Source: JAWXUT01 sp044426075
GTDB lineage: Bacteria; Bacillota; Clostridia; Christensenellales; DTU072
Assembly (NCBI GenBank): GCA_044426075.1
Contig: JAWXUT010000076.1
Span: 1 to 8,479 of the forward strand
Direction: 5' to 3'
DNA length: 8,479 nt
Positions 1 through 5,729 of the stretch are shown here, piece by piece. Position 1 is the stretch's first letter, and the number at the start of each line of letters is the position of its first letter. The notes under the pieces were generated by a model. That model worked only from the letters and a program-made list of their open reading frames with translations. It was not told where the DNA came from and made no database searches. The translations under genes and the position numbers were made by a program.

Positions 1-23
1 TGCGTTAGTCCCCTGACGCCCGC
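1..23 (-). repeat. REP-like GC-rich palindrome, copy 1
   Basis: This stretch is the reverse complement of 139-161 with 22 of 23 bases matching. It contains its own small hairpin: GCGTTAG (2-8) and CTGACGC (13-19), with one G-U pair around a four-base loop. It sits on the window edge and may continue to the left. Together with the copies at 139, 235 and 366 it forms one dispersed repeat family in an otherwise AT-rich gap. Confidence 0.7.
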
Positions 24-138
24 CACCTTATCGCAAGTTTGGGTTATTTCTATTGTTTGTTTCATTCAAATATCAAGGACACGACGATGTTAACTTGTAA
101 AAATACATTTTATCATTATCAATAATTTTAATATGGAT

Positions 139-167
139 GCGGGCGTCAGAGGACTAACGCACCCTAC
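139..167 (+). repeat. REP-like GC-rich palindrome, copy 2
   Basis: Arms GCGTCAG (143-149) and CTAACGC (154-160) flank the loop AGGA, and ACCCTAC follows. It is inverted relative to copy 1, so the two bracket about 115 bases of featureless AT-rich DNA, an arrangement like a pair of REP units (BIME) or a small MITE. No reading frame lies between the arms. Confidence 0.7.
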
Positions 168-196
168 AATCTTAATGTTCATCTGCGCTGAAATAT
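159..196 (+). repeat. direct repeat, copy A
   Basis: It starts GCACCCTACAATCTTAATG and ends GCGCTGAAATAT. It recurs at 251-287 with one substitution and one single-base length difference. The repeat joins the 3' edge of a palindrome unit (139-161) to about 30 bases of flanking sequence, so the duplicated unit is longer than the palindrome alone. Confidence 0.8.
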
Positions 197-234
197 ACTT
201 TTTTCGTGACACATTTGTTTTCTGCGGATTTCGG

Positions 235-259
235 GCGGCAGGGGACTGCCGCACCCTAC
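235..259 (+). repeat. REP-like GC-rich palindrome, copy 3
   Basis: A perfect 7-bp hairpin: GCGGCAG (235-241), loop GGGA (242-245), CTGCCGC (246-252), then ACCCTAC. Compared with copy 2 the arms carry paired changes that keep the hairpin. This suggests the structure, and not only the sequence, is maintained. The GGGA loop fits the GNRA tetraloop pattern if transcribed. Confidence 0.75.
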
Positions 260-287
260 GATTTAATGTTCATCTGCGCTGAAATAT
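251..287 (+). repeat. direct repeat, copy B
   Basis: Second copy of the 159-196 repeat, again starting inside the right arm of a palindrome unit and ending GCGCTGAAATAT. The two copies are 92 bases apart, start to start. Confidence 0.8.
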
Positions 288-365
288 GCGTTCCAACTAA
301 CCCATATAATCAACCCTTTATGGATTCCACAATTATTCAATATTAATTATTCATTCAACCCAACG

Positions 366-390
366 GGTTTGTCCTCTGACGCACGCATCC
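366..390 (-). repeat. REP-like palindrome, degenerate copy 4
   Basis: The reverse complement of 372-390 matches 135-153 at 18 of 19 bases. The part that would form the other hairpin arm has drifted, so this copy no longer folds well. The gap 1-519 holds these repeats and the fprA promoter region. I see no gene or RNA in the rest of it. Confidence 0.6.
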
Positions 391-450
391 TTATAAAAAA
401 TATTATGTAGTGGTATTAATTATAAAAATTTTTCTTTTAATTAAAATGTT

Positions 451-458
451 TGTATAAT
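451..458 (+). promoter_or_regulatory. probable fprA promoter, -10 box
   Basis: A perfect TATAAT at 453-458 lies 61 bases upstream of the fprA start and is preceded by an AT-rich stretch. No good -35 hexamer stands 16-18 bases upstream, where the sequence is a T-rich run. A second TATAAT at 490-495 is also possible and would give a very short leader. Which one is used cannot be decided from sequence. Confidence 0.5.
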
Positions 459-519
459 CGCTATCATAAAATGATGTTTTGTGGTAGAATATAATCAACA
501 AAAGTGTGAGGTAATTGCA

Positions 520-1683
520 ATGATAAATGGATATAAAAACATTGTTAATATTGGGGTAAACGACTATAATCTTGATTTATTTGAGGGTCAGTATATTGTG
601 CCAAATGGTATGGCATATAATTCTTATGTGATTTTGGATGATAAGGCGGTAGTTTTTGATACAGTTGATAAAGCGCACACTGAAAAGTGGATGGCGAATT
701 TAGCTTGCGCACTTAATGGCATGGCGCTTGACTATATCATTGTTCAACATATGGAACCCGACCACAGCGGCAGTTTGTTTGTGGCACTTAACACGTATCC
801 AGAGGCAAAAATTGTTGCAAGTGCGCGTGCATTTGGAATGATAACCCAGTTTACTGGTGTTACTATTGCAGAAGATAAAAAGATTGTTGTAAAAGACGGC
901 AGTAGTTTGTGTTTAGGTGAACACAATTTACAATTTTATACCGCGCCAATGGTACATTGGCCTGAAGTTATAATGACTTTTGATAGCACAAGTGGTGTGT
1001 TATTTTCTGCTGATGCTTTTGGCAAGTTTGGCGCAACCGACGCAGATGAGGCTTGGGCGTGTGAAGCAAGGCGCTATTATTTCAATATAGTTGGCAAGTA
1101 TGGCGTGCAAGTTTTGGCGATTCTTAAAAAACTAGCAGATCTTCCAGTTGCAACAATTTGTCCACTACACGGACCAGTTTTAACAGAAAACTTAGGTTAT
1201 TATCTAGATTTATACACAACTTGGGCAAGCTACAAGCCAGAAGCTCGCAAAGTGTTCATCGCATATTCATCAGTTTACGGCAACACAAAAGGCGCAGCAG
1301 AATTGTTATACAACACTCTAAAAGAGCTAGAAGTGCCCGTTGCAATAAGTGACTTAGCGCGTTCTGATTTTGCAGAAAATGTAGAAGATGCGTTTAAATG
1401 TAGTCATATGGTGTTGGCTTCAACTACATACGACAACGGAATTTTTCCTATAATGGAAGAATTTTTAATGCACATTGCAAGCAAAAACTATGCTAATCGC
1501 AGTGTTGCTATAATCGAAAACGGCACTTGGGCACCTATGGTTGGCAAGTTAATCAAGGCAAAACTTGACACTATGAGTAATATTGAGTTCGTAGCAGACA
1601 CAATAACAATAAAGTCTGCACTAACAAGCGCCAACATCGATCAAATTAAAAAATTAGCTGAAACCTTAAAGGCGTCAGTTTAA
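520..1683 (+). CDS. fprA: flavodiiron protein (class A), O2/NO reductase
   Basis: A 387-residue cytoplasmic enzyme of the flavodiiron (A-type flavoprotein) family, which reduces O2 to water or NO to N2O in anaerobes. Residues 1-235 form the metallo-beta-lactamase-like domain with every di-iron ligand visible: H77, E79, D81 and H82 (in HMEPDH), H146, D165 and H217. Residues 243-387 form the flavodoxin-like domain, with an FMN phosphate loop SSVYGNT at 250-256. There is no extra rubredoxin or flavin reductase domain, so it is class A and needs an external electron donor, which is not encoded here. I chose ATG 520 because GAGG (508-511) sits 8 bases upstream and because the family's N-terminus begins at this point. 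A GTG at 481 would add 13 residues without a good ribosome site. Likely role: oxygen or nitrosative stress defence. Confidence 0.95.
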   Translation: MINGYKNIVNIGVNDYNLDLFEGQYIVPNGMAYNSYVILDDKAVVFDTVDKAHTEKWMANLACALNGMALDYIIVQHMEPDHSGSLFVALNTYPEAKIVASARAFGMITQFTGVTIAEDKKIVVKDGSSLCLGEHNLQFYTAPMVHWPEVIMTFDSTSGVLFSADAFGKFGATDADEAWACEARRYYFNIVGKYGVQVLAILKKLADLPVATICPLHGPVLTENLGYYLDLYTTWASYKPEARKVFIAYSSVYGNTKGAAELLYNTLKELEVPVAISDLARSDFAENVEDAFKCSHMVLASTTYDNGIFPIMEEFLMHIASKNYANRSVAIIENGTWAPMVGKLIKAKLDTMSNIEFVADTITIKSALTSANIDQIKKLAETLKASV

Positions 1684-1701
1684 TAAATTATCAACAACAA
1701 A

Positions 1702-1917
1702 GCAAATGGTACTGTGCAATGCGCAGTTTAAAAGGGAAGTGAGTAAAGCCTCGCGCTATAACTCCACAGCCACCGCTACTGTAAATTAATATGCAAAACC
1801 ACTGCAAAAGCTATAGGCGTTTGCGGGAAGGGGCATAGGCGTAACAGCCTTTTTAGTCAGGAGACCTGCCATATTGTTCAACCCACACTTCGGTAGGAAG
1901 CGGTAGGGCTATTTTGC
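1702..1917 (+). ncRNA. cobalamin (B12) riboswitch
   Basis: The B12 box AGTCAGGAGACCTGCC is at 1855-1870. Upstream in the expected order are a 7-bp P2-like hairpin (1711-1717 with 1721-1727), the conserved AAAAGGGAA (1730-1738), a CGCTACTGTAA segment near 1774-1784, and CCACTG (1799-1804) with GGGAAGG (1825-1831) enclosing a P4/P5-type arm. GCAAA (1702-1706) can pair with TTTGC (1913-1917) as a closing P1 stem, and I used this to set the ends. A CTTC/GAAG hairpin at 1888-1900 follows the B12 box where the L13 arm is expected. In this family adenosyl- or methylcobalamin binding usually represses the downstream genes, here the lipoprotein and S-subunit run. Coordinates are approximate to about 10 bases. 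Confidence 0.93.
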
Positions 1918-1946
1918 ATTATGTAAAAAAGTGCCCATTTTCTACC
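1902..1946 (+). promoter_or_regulatory. candidate riboswitch expression platform
   Basis: GGTAGGGC (1902-1909) can pair with GCCC (1933-1936) and TACC (1943-1946), leaving a bulge. The fold overlaps the 3' side of the proposed P1 stem, so the two should exclude each other. No U-run follows, so it is not a normal intrinsic terminator. Control of translation through the site at 1967-1971 is therefore more likely, but I find no convincing anti-ribosome-site sequence. A second GGTAG at 1892-1896 could compete for the same partner. Confidence 0.35.
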
Positions 1947-1979
1947 CTTAATTTGCAATAAACCTTGGAGGACAAGAAA

Positions 1980-2486
1980 ATGAAAAAAATATCTTTAACA
2001 CTACTTATGATGATTCTAATAATCGTCACCACATTTTCAGTTATGGCGTGTACAATGAATAATGAATTATCGTCAGAAGAAGACGCAACCGATTCTTCAA
2101 CTACTGAAGAGACAGTTACAGCTACGCTAATGCTTGCTGATAAGTTTACAAATGTAGTTTTTACTATCACAACAGAAACAACCGCAAGTTATCTATCTGA
2201 CTTTATGGATCAAATTGTTGCAGACGCAGATAATGAAGTTTCTTATGAAGCAGACGATACTGGATATGGCTTATATATGAGCACGTTTACAGTAAGTGGA
2301 GTTACATATGGCAGCGCAAGCAACCAATATCCAATGATGTACACAACAATAACAGATGAAAATTATTTGTACGCGGGATACACAACAACAATCGGTCAAG
2401 TGACTTACAACAGTTGTGGATTAGGAATGAGTGGTATGCCAATTGAAGACGGCGTAACATACGTTATAGTAATAGAAGAATATTAA
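1980..2486 (+). CDS. small surface lipoprotein 1 (DUF4430-like layout)
   Basis: A 168-residue predicted lipoprotein, first gene under the cobalamin riboswitch. The signal peptide (MKK, hydrophobic core 6-21) ends in lipobox V-M-A-C with C24 as the lipidated residue. Residues 25-45 form an acidic Ser/Thr/Glu linker, and 46-168 one compact beta-rich domain. The domain runs: a strand pair (TATLMLADKF...), a helix-like ASYLSDFMDQI, GYGLY at 95-99, an FTVSGVTYG turn, an aromatic segment, then a C-terminal GMPIEDGVTY block. This order recalls DUF4430, the family related to the transcobalamin beta-domain. That is resemblance by eye, not a search result. The start is ATG 1980, with GGAGG at 1967-1971 eight bases away. 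A TTG at 1965 overlaps the ribosome site and is unlikely. Likely role: capture of cobalamin or another corrinoid at the cell surface. Confidence 0.85.
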   Translation: MKKISLTLLMMILIIVTTFSVMACTMNNELSSEEDATDSSTTEETVTATLMLADKFTNVVFTITTETTASYLSDFMDQIVADADNEVSYEADDTGYGLYMSTFTVSGVTYGSASNQYPMMYTTITDENYLYAGYTTTIGQVTYNSCGLGMSGMPIEDGVTYVIVIEEY

Positions 2487-2508
2487 AAAAAGGATGAGCA
2501 ATATACTA

Positions 2509-3081
2509 ATGAAAAAAGCACTAACCATACTATTAATTCTAGTTATGATTTGTACAATAAGCGTAATTTTTGTGGCTTGTGAAGAAGACGAGATTAAAGA
2601 ACTTTTAGACGATATGATGCTTGAGCCAGAAGATGAAGATTTAGTATATTGCACAGCAACCGTGCTAGTAACCGATGAAACGGGCGAAGTTGTATTGACA
2701 TATGAGAGAGAAACCGCAAGTGAAGATTTAGCATCATTTCTGCGTGAACTTAACCAAGAAGAGTTGTCTCTTATTAAATTCACATTAAAAGATGCGGGAT
2801 ACGGATACTATGTTTCTGCTTATGCAATTTACACTGAGTACACAGCGGATACAATTGAAACGCGCGAGGGCGTCACTTATCCAATAACAGAGCTAGAAGA
2901 CGGCACTATACCCGAGTCAACTGGCGTATATATGTACACATCTATTGATGAAATGGCATATATCGCACCGGGCTACACTGCAACTTTTAATGAAGTTACA
3001 TACAATGCTTGTGGCAAAAGCGCAACAGATATGCCAATATTTGAAGGTGTTGTTTACGTAATAACAGTAGAAGCAAACTAA
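2509..3081 (+). CDS. small surface lipoprotein 2 (paralogue)
   Basis: A 190-residue predicted lipoprotein, paralogous to its neighbours. Signal peptide: MKK, hydrophobic 5-22, lipobox F-V-A-C with C24. A very acidic linker spans 25-46, followed by the same domain: TATVLVTDETGEVVLTY, a helix-like segment near 72-82, GYGYY at 97-101, and the C-terminal block ATDMPIFEGVVYVITVE. Unlike lipoprotein 1 it carries a longer middle loop ending in EDGTIPE, shared with lipoprotein 3. The start is uncertain. ATG 2509 gives a clean MKK signal peptide, but AGGA (2491-2494) is 14 bases upstream. ATG 2494 would add five residues and has no spaced ribosome site, though it lies 7 bases after the preceding stop and could be used by translational coupling. 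Confidence 0.85.
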   Translation: MKKALTILLILVMICTISVIFVACEEDEIKELLDDMMLEPEDEDLVYCTATVLVTDETGEVVLTYERETASEDLASFLRELNQEELSLIKFTLKDAGYGYYVSAYAIYTEYTADTIETREGVTYPITELEDGTIPESTGVYMYTSIDEMAYIAPGYTATFNEVTYNACGKSATDMPIFEGVVYVITVEAN

Positions 3082-3119
3082 AGTCAAAATCAGAATTTAT
3101 TAACTTGGGGGAGTTGTGA

Positions 3120-3704
3120 ATGAAGAGTAAACTATACAATATTTTAATCATATTACTGATGCTTGCAATATCCATAATTTTTGTGGGGTGCCAAGCAGAA
3201 ACTGTTGTATCAACTGAAGATGAGGCAGCAACAGTTGCAACTGTGGAAGAAGAAGTTATAACTTACAGTAAGATTTCTGTTTATATGACCGATGAAAATG
3301 GCGAAATAATCTATAGTTCTGTTAAAAAAGATACAGTGCAAGATAATTTGGCAGACTTATTATCTAAGCTAAACTCAAATAGCGCATATATGGATTTAAA
3401 AATGACGAATGATGGGTACGGCAAGTATCTTTTATATTACTCAATAACAGAAAAGATATGGGTTGACGGAGTTGCCACAAAAGGCGAATCAACAAAATAT
3501 CCATTAACTGGCGAGCAAGAAGACGGCACTATTCCAGAAACTACTGAAGTAGTCGTCTACACATCCATTACAGATATAGCATATATAGCGCCAGGGCACA
3601 CATTAACATTAAACGGTGTAGAGTACAATGCAATCGGCGTTAGCGCGGGGCATATGCCAATTCAAGATAATGCGGTATATATTTTAACTGTAGAGTCACT
3701 CTAA
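3120..3704 (+). CDS. small surface lipoprotein 3 (paralogue)
   Basis: A 194-residue predicted lipoprotein, most similar to lipoprotein 2. Lipobox F-V-G-C gives C24; the acidic Thr/Glu/Val linker covers about 25-46. The domain shows the strand pair ISVYMTDENGEIIYS, helix-like VQDNLADLLSKLN (73-85), GYGKY at 99-103, and the long loop with EDGTIPE. The stretch that follows in both proteins is also shared: YTSI, then AYIAPG, and at the C-terminus HMPIQDNAVYILTVE. The start is well set: a GGGGGAG run (3107-3113) lies 6 bases before ATG 3120. It sits 38 bases after lipoprotein 2 with no terminator between, so the two are probably co-transcribed. The ligand cannot be told from sequence; the B12 riboswitch upstream suggests a corrinoid. 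Confidence 0.85.
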   Translation: MKSKLYNILIILLMLAISIIFVGCQAETVVSTEDEAATVATVEEEVITYSKISVYMTDENGEIIYSSVKKDTVQDNLADLLSKLNSNSAYMDLKMTNDGYGKYLLYYSITEKIWVDGVATKGESTKYPLTGEQEDGTIPETTEVVVYTSITDIAYIAPGHTLTLNGVEYNAIGVSAGHMPIQDNAVYILTVESL

Positions 3705-3718
3705 ATATAGGAACTATT

Positions 3719-4216
3719 ATGAGAAAATCAGCAAAATTATTTATATTTATAATGATACTAGCAACTTTTTGTTGCAGTTTTGTGGCGTGCAACACCATTG
3801 AAGAAGAGGAGAGTAGCAGTAACAGCGACACCAGTTACACGCAGCCCGAAGTGGGCGCAAAGTATATAACACTAATGCTAATTAATGCAGACGGAGAAGT
3901 TAAGTTGGAGATTTCTTGCAACACAAATGCAGATACACTTGAAGATTTTTTAACAGAAACATCAGAAGACACATTCGGATATATTACATTTGAAACCACA
4001 ACTATTGATGAGGAAGAAGTGTTAATCGGATTCACAATAAACGGCACAAGCTACGGCGGCGGAGATCCACTTGACGTATTTACATCTTGCCTAGATACAG
4101 AAGTTGTGTCAGAAAATGATATTTTGGATATAAACAAAGGCGAATATTATATGTGCACCGTGAGTTATAGCGAGTTAGTTATTGTGGATTACGAAACCTA
4201 TATAATAAGAGCATAG
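3719..4216 (+). CDS. small surface lipoprotein 4 (divergent paralogue)
   Basis: A 165-residue predicted lipoprotein and the most divergent of the four. Signal peptide MRKSAK, hydrophobic 7-22, lipobox F-V-A-C with C24. A Glu/Ser-rich linker follows, then ITLMLINADGEVKLEI, helix-like TLEDFLTE, and FTINGTSYGGGDP. The last segment matches the short-loop layout of lipoprotein 1, not that of 2 and 3. The C-terminus ends LVIVDYETYIIRA, equivalent to the MPI..GV.YVI block of the others, but the Gly-containing stretch just before it is shortened. It may bind a different ligand or have lost binding. AGGA (3709-3712) lies 6 bases before ATG 3719. The gap after lipoprotein 3 is only 14 bases, and the S-subunit gene starts 9 bases after this stop, tying both halves of the proposed system into one operon. 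Confidence 0.8.
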   Translation: MRKSAKLFIFIMILATFCCSFVACNTIEEEESSSNSDTSYTQPEVGAKYITLMLINADGEVKLEISCNTNADTLEDFLTETSEDTFGYITFETTTIDEEEVLIGFTINGTSYGGGDPLDVFTSCLDTEVVSENDILDINKGEYYMCTVSYSELVIVDYETYIIRA

Positions 4217-4225
4217 GCAAATTTT

Positions 4226-4819
4226 ATGGAAAATTCAGATACAACACCCAAACTAACTGCCACCAACAGTGGTAGAAAAAAGCAAATGTTAAGCGCCACA
4301 AAAAGGTTGGTGCTTATTGGAATGTTGTCGGCAAGTATTACAAGTGGCAAGCTAGCACTTGCAGTTATTCCCAATGTAGAAATTGTGACACTATTAATAA
4401 TGGCATACACCATAGTTTTTGGCTTGAAAATATCGCTCCCCACCACACTAATTTTTGTAACAACAGAAATGCTTATTTATGGCGTTAACACTTGGATTAT
4501 TTCATATTATATCCACTGGTGCTTGATTGCAGTTGTAACCGCAGCTGTATATGCTATTTTTAAGGATAAACACTATATTCCTTATGTAATTACAGCAACG
4601 TTGCTAACCGCTATGTTTGGTGTGCTGACCTCGTTTTTTGATACCATATTTTATGCCAACAGCAGTTGGAGCTATTTTTGGAGCAGTTTTACAATAATGT
4701 ACTTAAGAGGGGTGTCGTTTTATGTCACACACATTGTTTCAAATACAATTGTAGTTGCGCTAGGCTTGTTTCCGCTAGTTTCTGTTATGAAAAAACTTGT
4801 AAAAAGTTATTTCAACTAG
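4226..4819 (+). CDS. ECF transporter S component (probable cobalamin/corrinoid)
   Basis: A 197-residue integral membrane protein with a basic, polar N-terminus (1-26) and about six hydrophobic segments near 27-46, 49-68, 70-90, 91-110, 117-137 and 155-180. Size and pattern fit the substrate-binding (S) subunit of energy-coupling-factor transporters. The segment K-LALAVIPNVEIVTLLI, with its polar break before a long hydrophobic stretch, is typical of one S-subunit group in Clostridia. S subunits bind a vitamin and topple in the membrane when docked on EcfT. Substrate is inferred from the riboswitch at the head of the operon; riboflavin-type or other vitamin specificity cannot be excluded. The ribosome site is weak (AGG 4215-4217, 8 bases before ATG) and overlaps the preceding stop, which suggests coupled translation with lipoprotein 4. 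Confidence 0.8.
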   Translation: MENSDTTPKLTATNSGRKKQMLSATKRLVLIGMLSASITSGKLALAVIPNVEIVTLLIMAYTIVFGLKISLPTTLIFVTTEMLIYGVNTWIISYYIHWCLIAVVTAAVYAIFKDKHYIPYVITATLLTAMFGVLTSFFDTIFYANSSWSYFWSSFTIMYLRGVSFYVTHIVSNTIVVALGLFPLVSVMKKLVKSYFN

Positions 4820-4858
4820 TAATTTGCCTTAATTTATCTTTTATCATTTTTAAATTGA

Positions 4859-4887
4859 TTGATAATTGCTGATTTTTATTGTATAAT
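4859..4887 (+). promoter_or_regulatory. sigma-A-type promoter for ecfA1A2T-truA
   Basis: TTGATA (4859-4864), a 17-base spacer, then a perfect TATAAT (4882-4887). The ecfA1 ATG begins 9 bases after the last base of the -10 box, so transcription should start at or within a few bases of the start codon. It separates the ECF energising module from B12 control. No terminator stands between 4820 and 4858, so read-through from the riboswitch operon is also possible. Confidence 0.75.
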
Positions 4888-4895
4888 ATTTATTG

Positions 4896-5729
4896 ATGAA
4901 CAACATTATTGAAATTAAAAATGTCAGTTTTGACTATAAGAGCGAAGACACAGTAAGCCGTGGTGTTAAAAATGTCAATCTAGCAATAGAAAAGGGCAGT
5001 TTTGTTGCGGTTTTAGGTCATAACGGAAGTGGAAAATCTACACTTGCGCGCCTTTTAAATGGATTTTTGATGCCAAATGAGGGCGAAATTCTTGTTGATA
5101 GCATAAATACAAATGAAGAAGACCGCATTTTTGATATAAGAAGTCGTGTTGGTATGGTGTTCCAGAATCCCGACAACCAAATGGTGGCATCAATTATTGA
5201 AGATGATTTGGCTTTTGGACCCGAAAATTTGGGTGTTGCTCCCGCAGAAATTAGAAAGCGTGTTGATTGGGCGTTAGAAGCTGTAAATATGTTCCATAAT
5301 AAAGACCGCGACCCTAACCGCCTATCTGGTGGCCAAAAACAACGCGTTGCAATTGCAGCAGTGCTTGCAATGATGCCCGATGTGCTTATATTAGATGAAG
5401 CAACAGCTATGCTTGACCCAAAAGGCAGAAGCGAAGTTATTGCCACTATTGAGGCGCTTAATAAAGAGCACGGTATGACTATTATACTAATCACTCATTA
5501 TATGGATGAAGCTATTAATGCAGATAAAGTTATAGTAATGAACAAAGGTGAAATGGTTAAGTCTGGCACCCCAAGAGAGGTATTTTCGGATACCCAAACT
5601 GTGGTTGATTCAGGATTAGAGTTGCCTGTTGCTACACAAGTTTCACTATTACTACAACAAAAAAATATACCTATAAAAACGGTGTTAAGTGACCACGAGT
5701 TAATGGAGGCGCTATGTCAATTAAAGTAA
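4896..5729 (+). CDS. ecfA1: ECF transporter ATPase EcfA1
   Basis: A 277-residue ABC ATPase, one of the two non-identical nucleotide-binding subunits of an ECF vitamin/metal importer, on the inner face of the membrane. Motifs: Walker A GHNGSGKST (41-49), Q-loop VFQNPDNQ with Q90, signature LSGGQKQR (143-150), Walker B ending in D167-E168, D-loop near D174, switch H201. The EATAMLDP form after Walker B and its first place in the ATPase pair mark it as EcfA1. Start choice: ATG 4896, with TTG 4893 directly before it as an alternative. Neither has a ribosome binding site, and the -10 box ends 8 bases upstream of ATG, so the message looks leaderless, unlike most other genes in the window. Its 3' end overlaps ecfA2 by 16 bases. 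Confidence 0.95.
   Translation: MNNIIEIKNVSFDYKSEDTVSRGVKNVNLAIEKGSFVAVLGHNGSGKSTLARLLNGFLMPNEGEILVDSINTNEEDRIFDIRSRVGMVFQNPDNQMVASIIEDDLAFGPENLGVAPAEIRKRVDWALEAVNMFHNKDRDPNRLSGGQKQRVAIAAVLAMMPDVLILDEATAMLDPKGRSEVIATIEALNKEHGMTIILITHYMDEAINADKVIVMNKGEMVKSGTPREVFSDTQTVVDSGLELPVATQVSLLLQQKNIPIKTVLSDHELMEALCQLK

Noticed and set aside
1..390. CRISPR array
   Set aside because: The repeats are few, in mixed orientation, unevenly spaced and internally palindromic, and there are no regular spacers or cas genes.
481..519. GTG 481 as the start of fprA
   Set aside because: It adds 13 residues not expected for the family and has no ribosome site. ATG 520 has GAGG 8 bases upstream.
1965..1979. TTG 1965 as the start of lipoprotein 1
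   Set aside because: The codon lies on its own GGAGG ribosome site. ATG 1980 opens a normal MKK signal peptide at the right spacing.
1919..2170. Minus-strand open frame over lipoprotein 1 and the riboswitch end
   Set aside because: Antisense shadow. The riboswitch and lipoprotein on the plus strand explain the region.
4838..4866. TTATCA/TGATAA hairpin as a terminator after the S-subunit gene
   Set aside because: Only six AT-rich pairs, no U-run after it, and it overlaps the -35 box of the ecfA1 promoter.
4666..4872. Plus-strand open frame overlapping the end of the S-subunit gene
   Set aside because: It shares most of its length with the S subunit in another frame and runs into the ecfA1 promoter. 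No ribosome site.
5018..5494. Minus-strand open frame of 158 codons inside ecfA1
   Set aside because: It is the antisense shadow of a highly conserved ATPase gene. The Ser/Ile-rich translation looks like no protein family.
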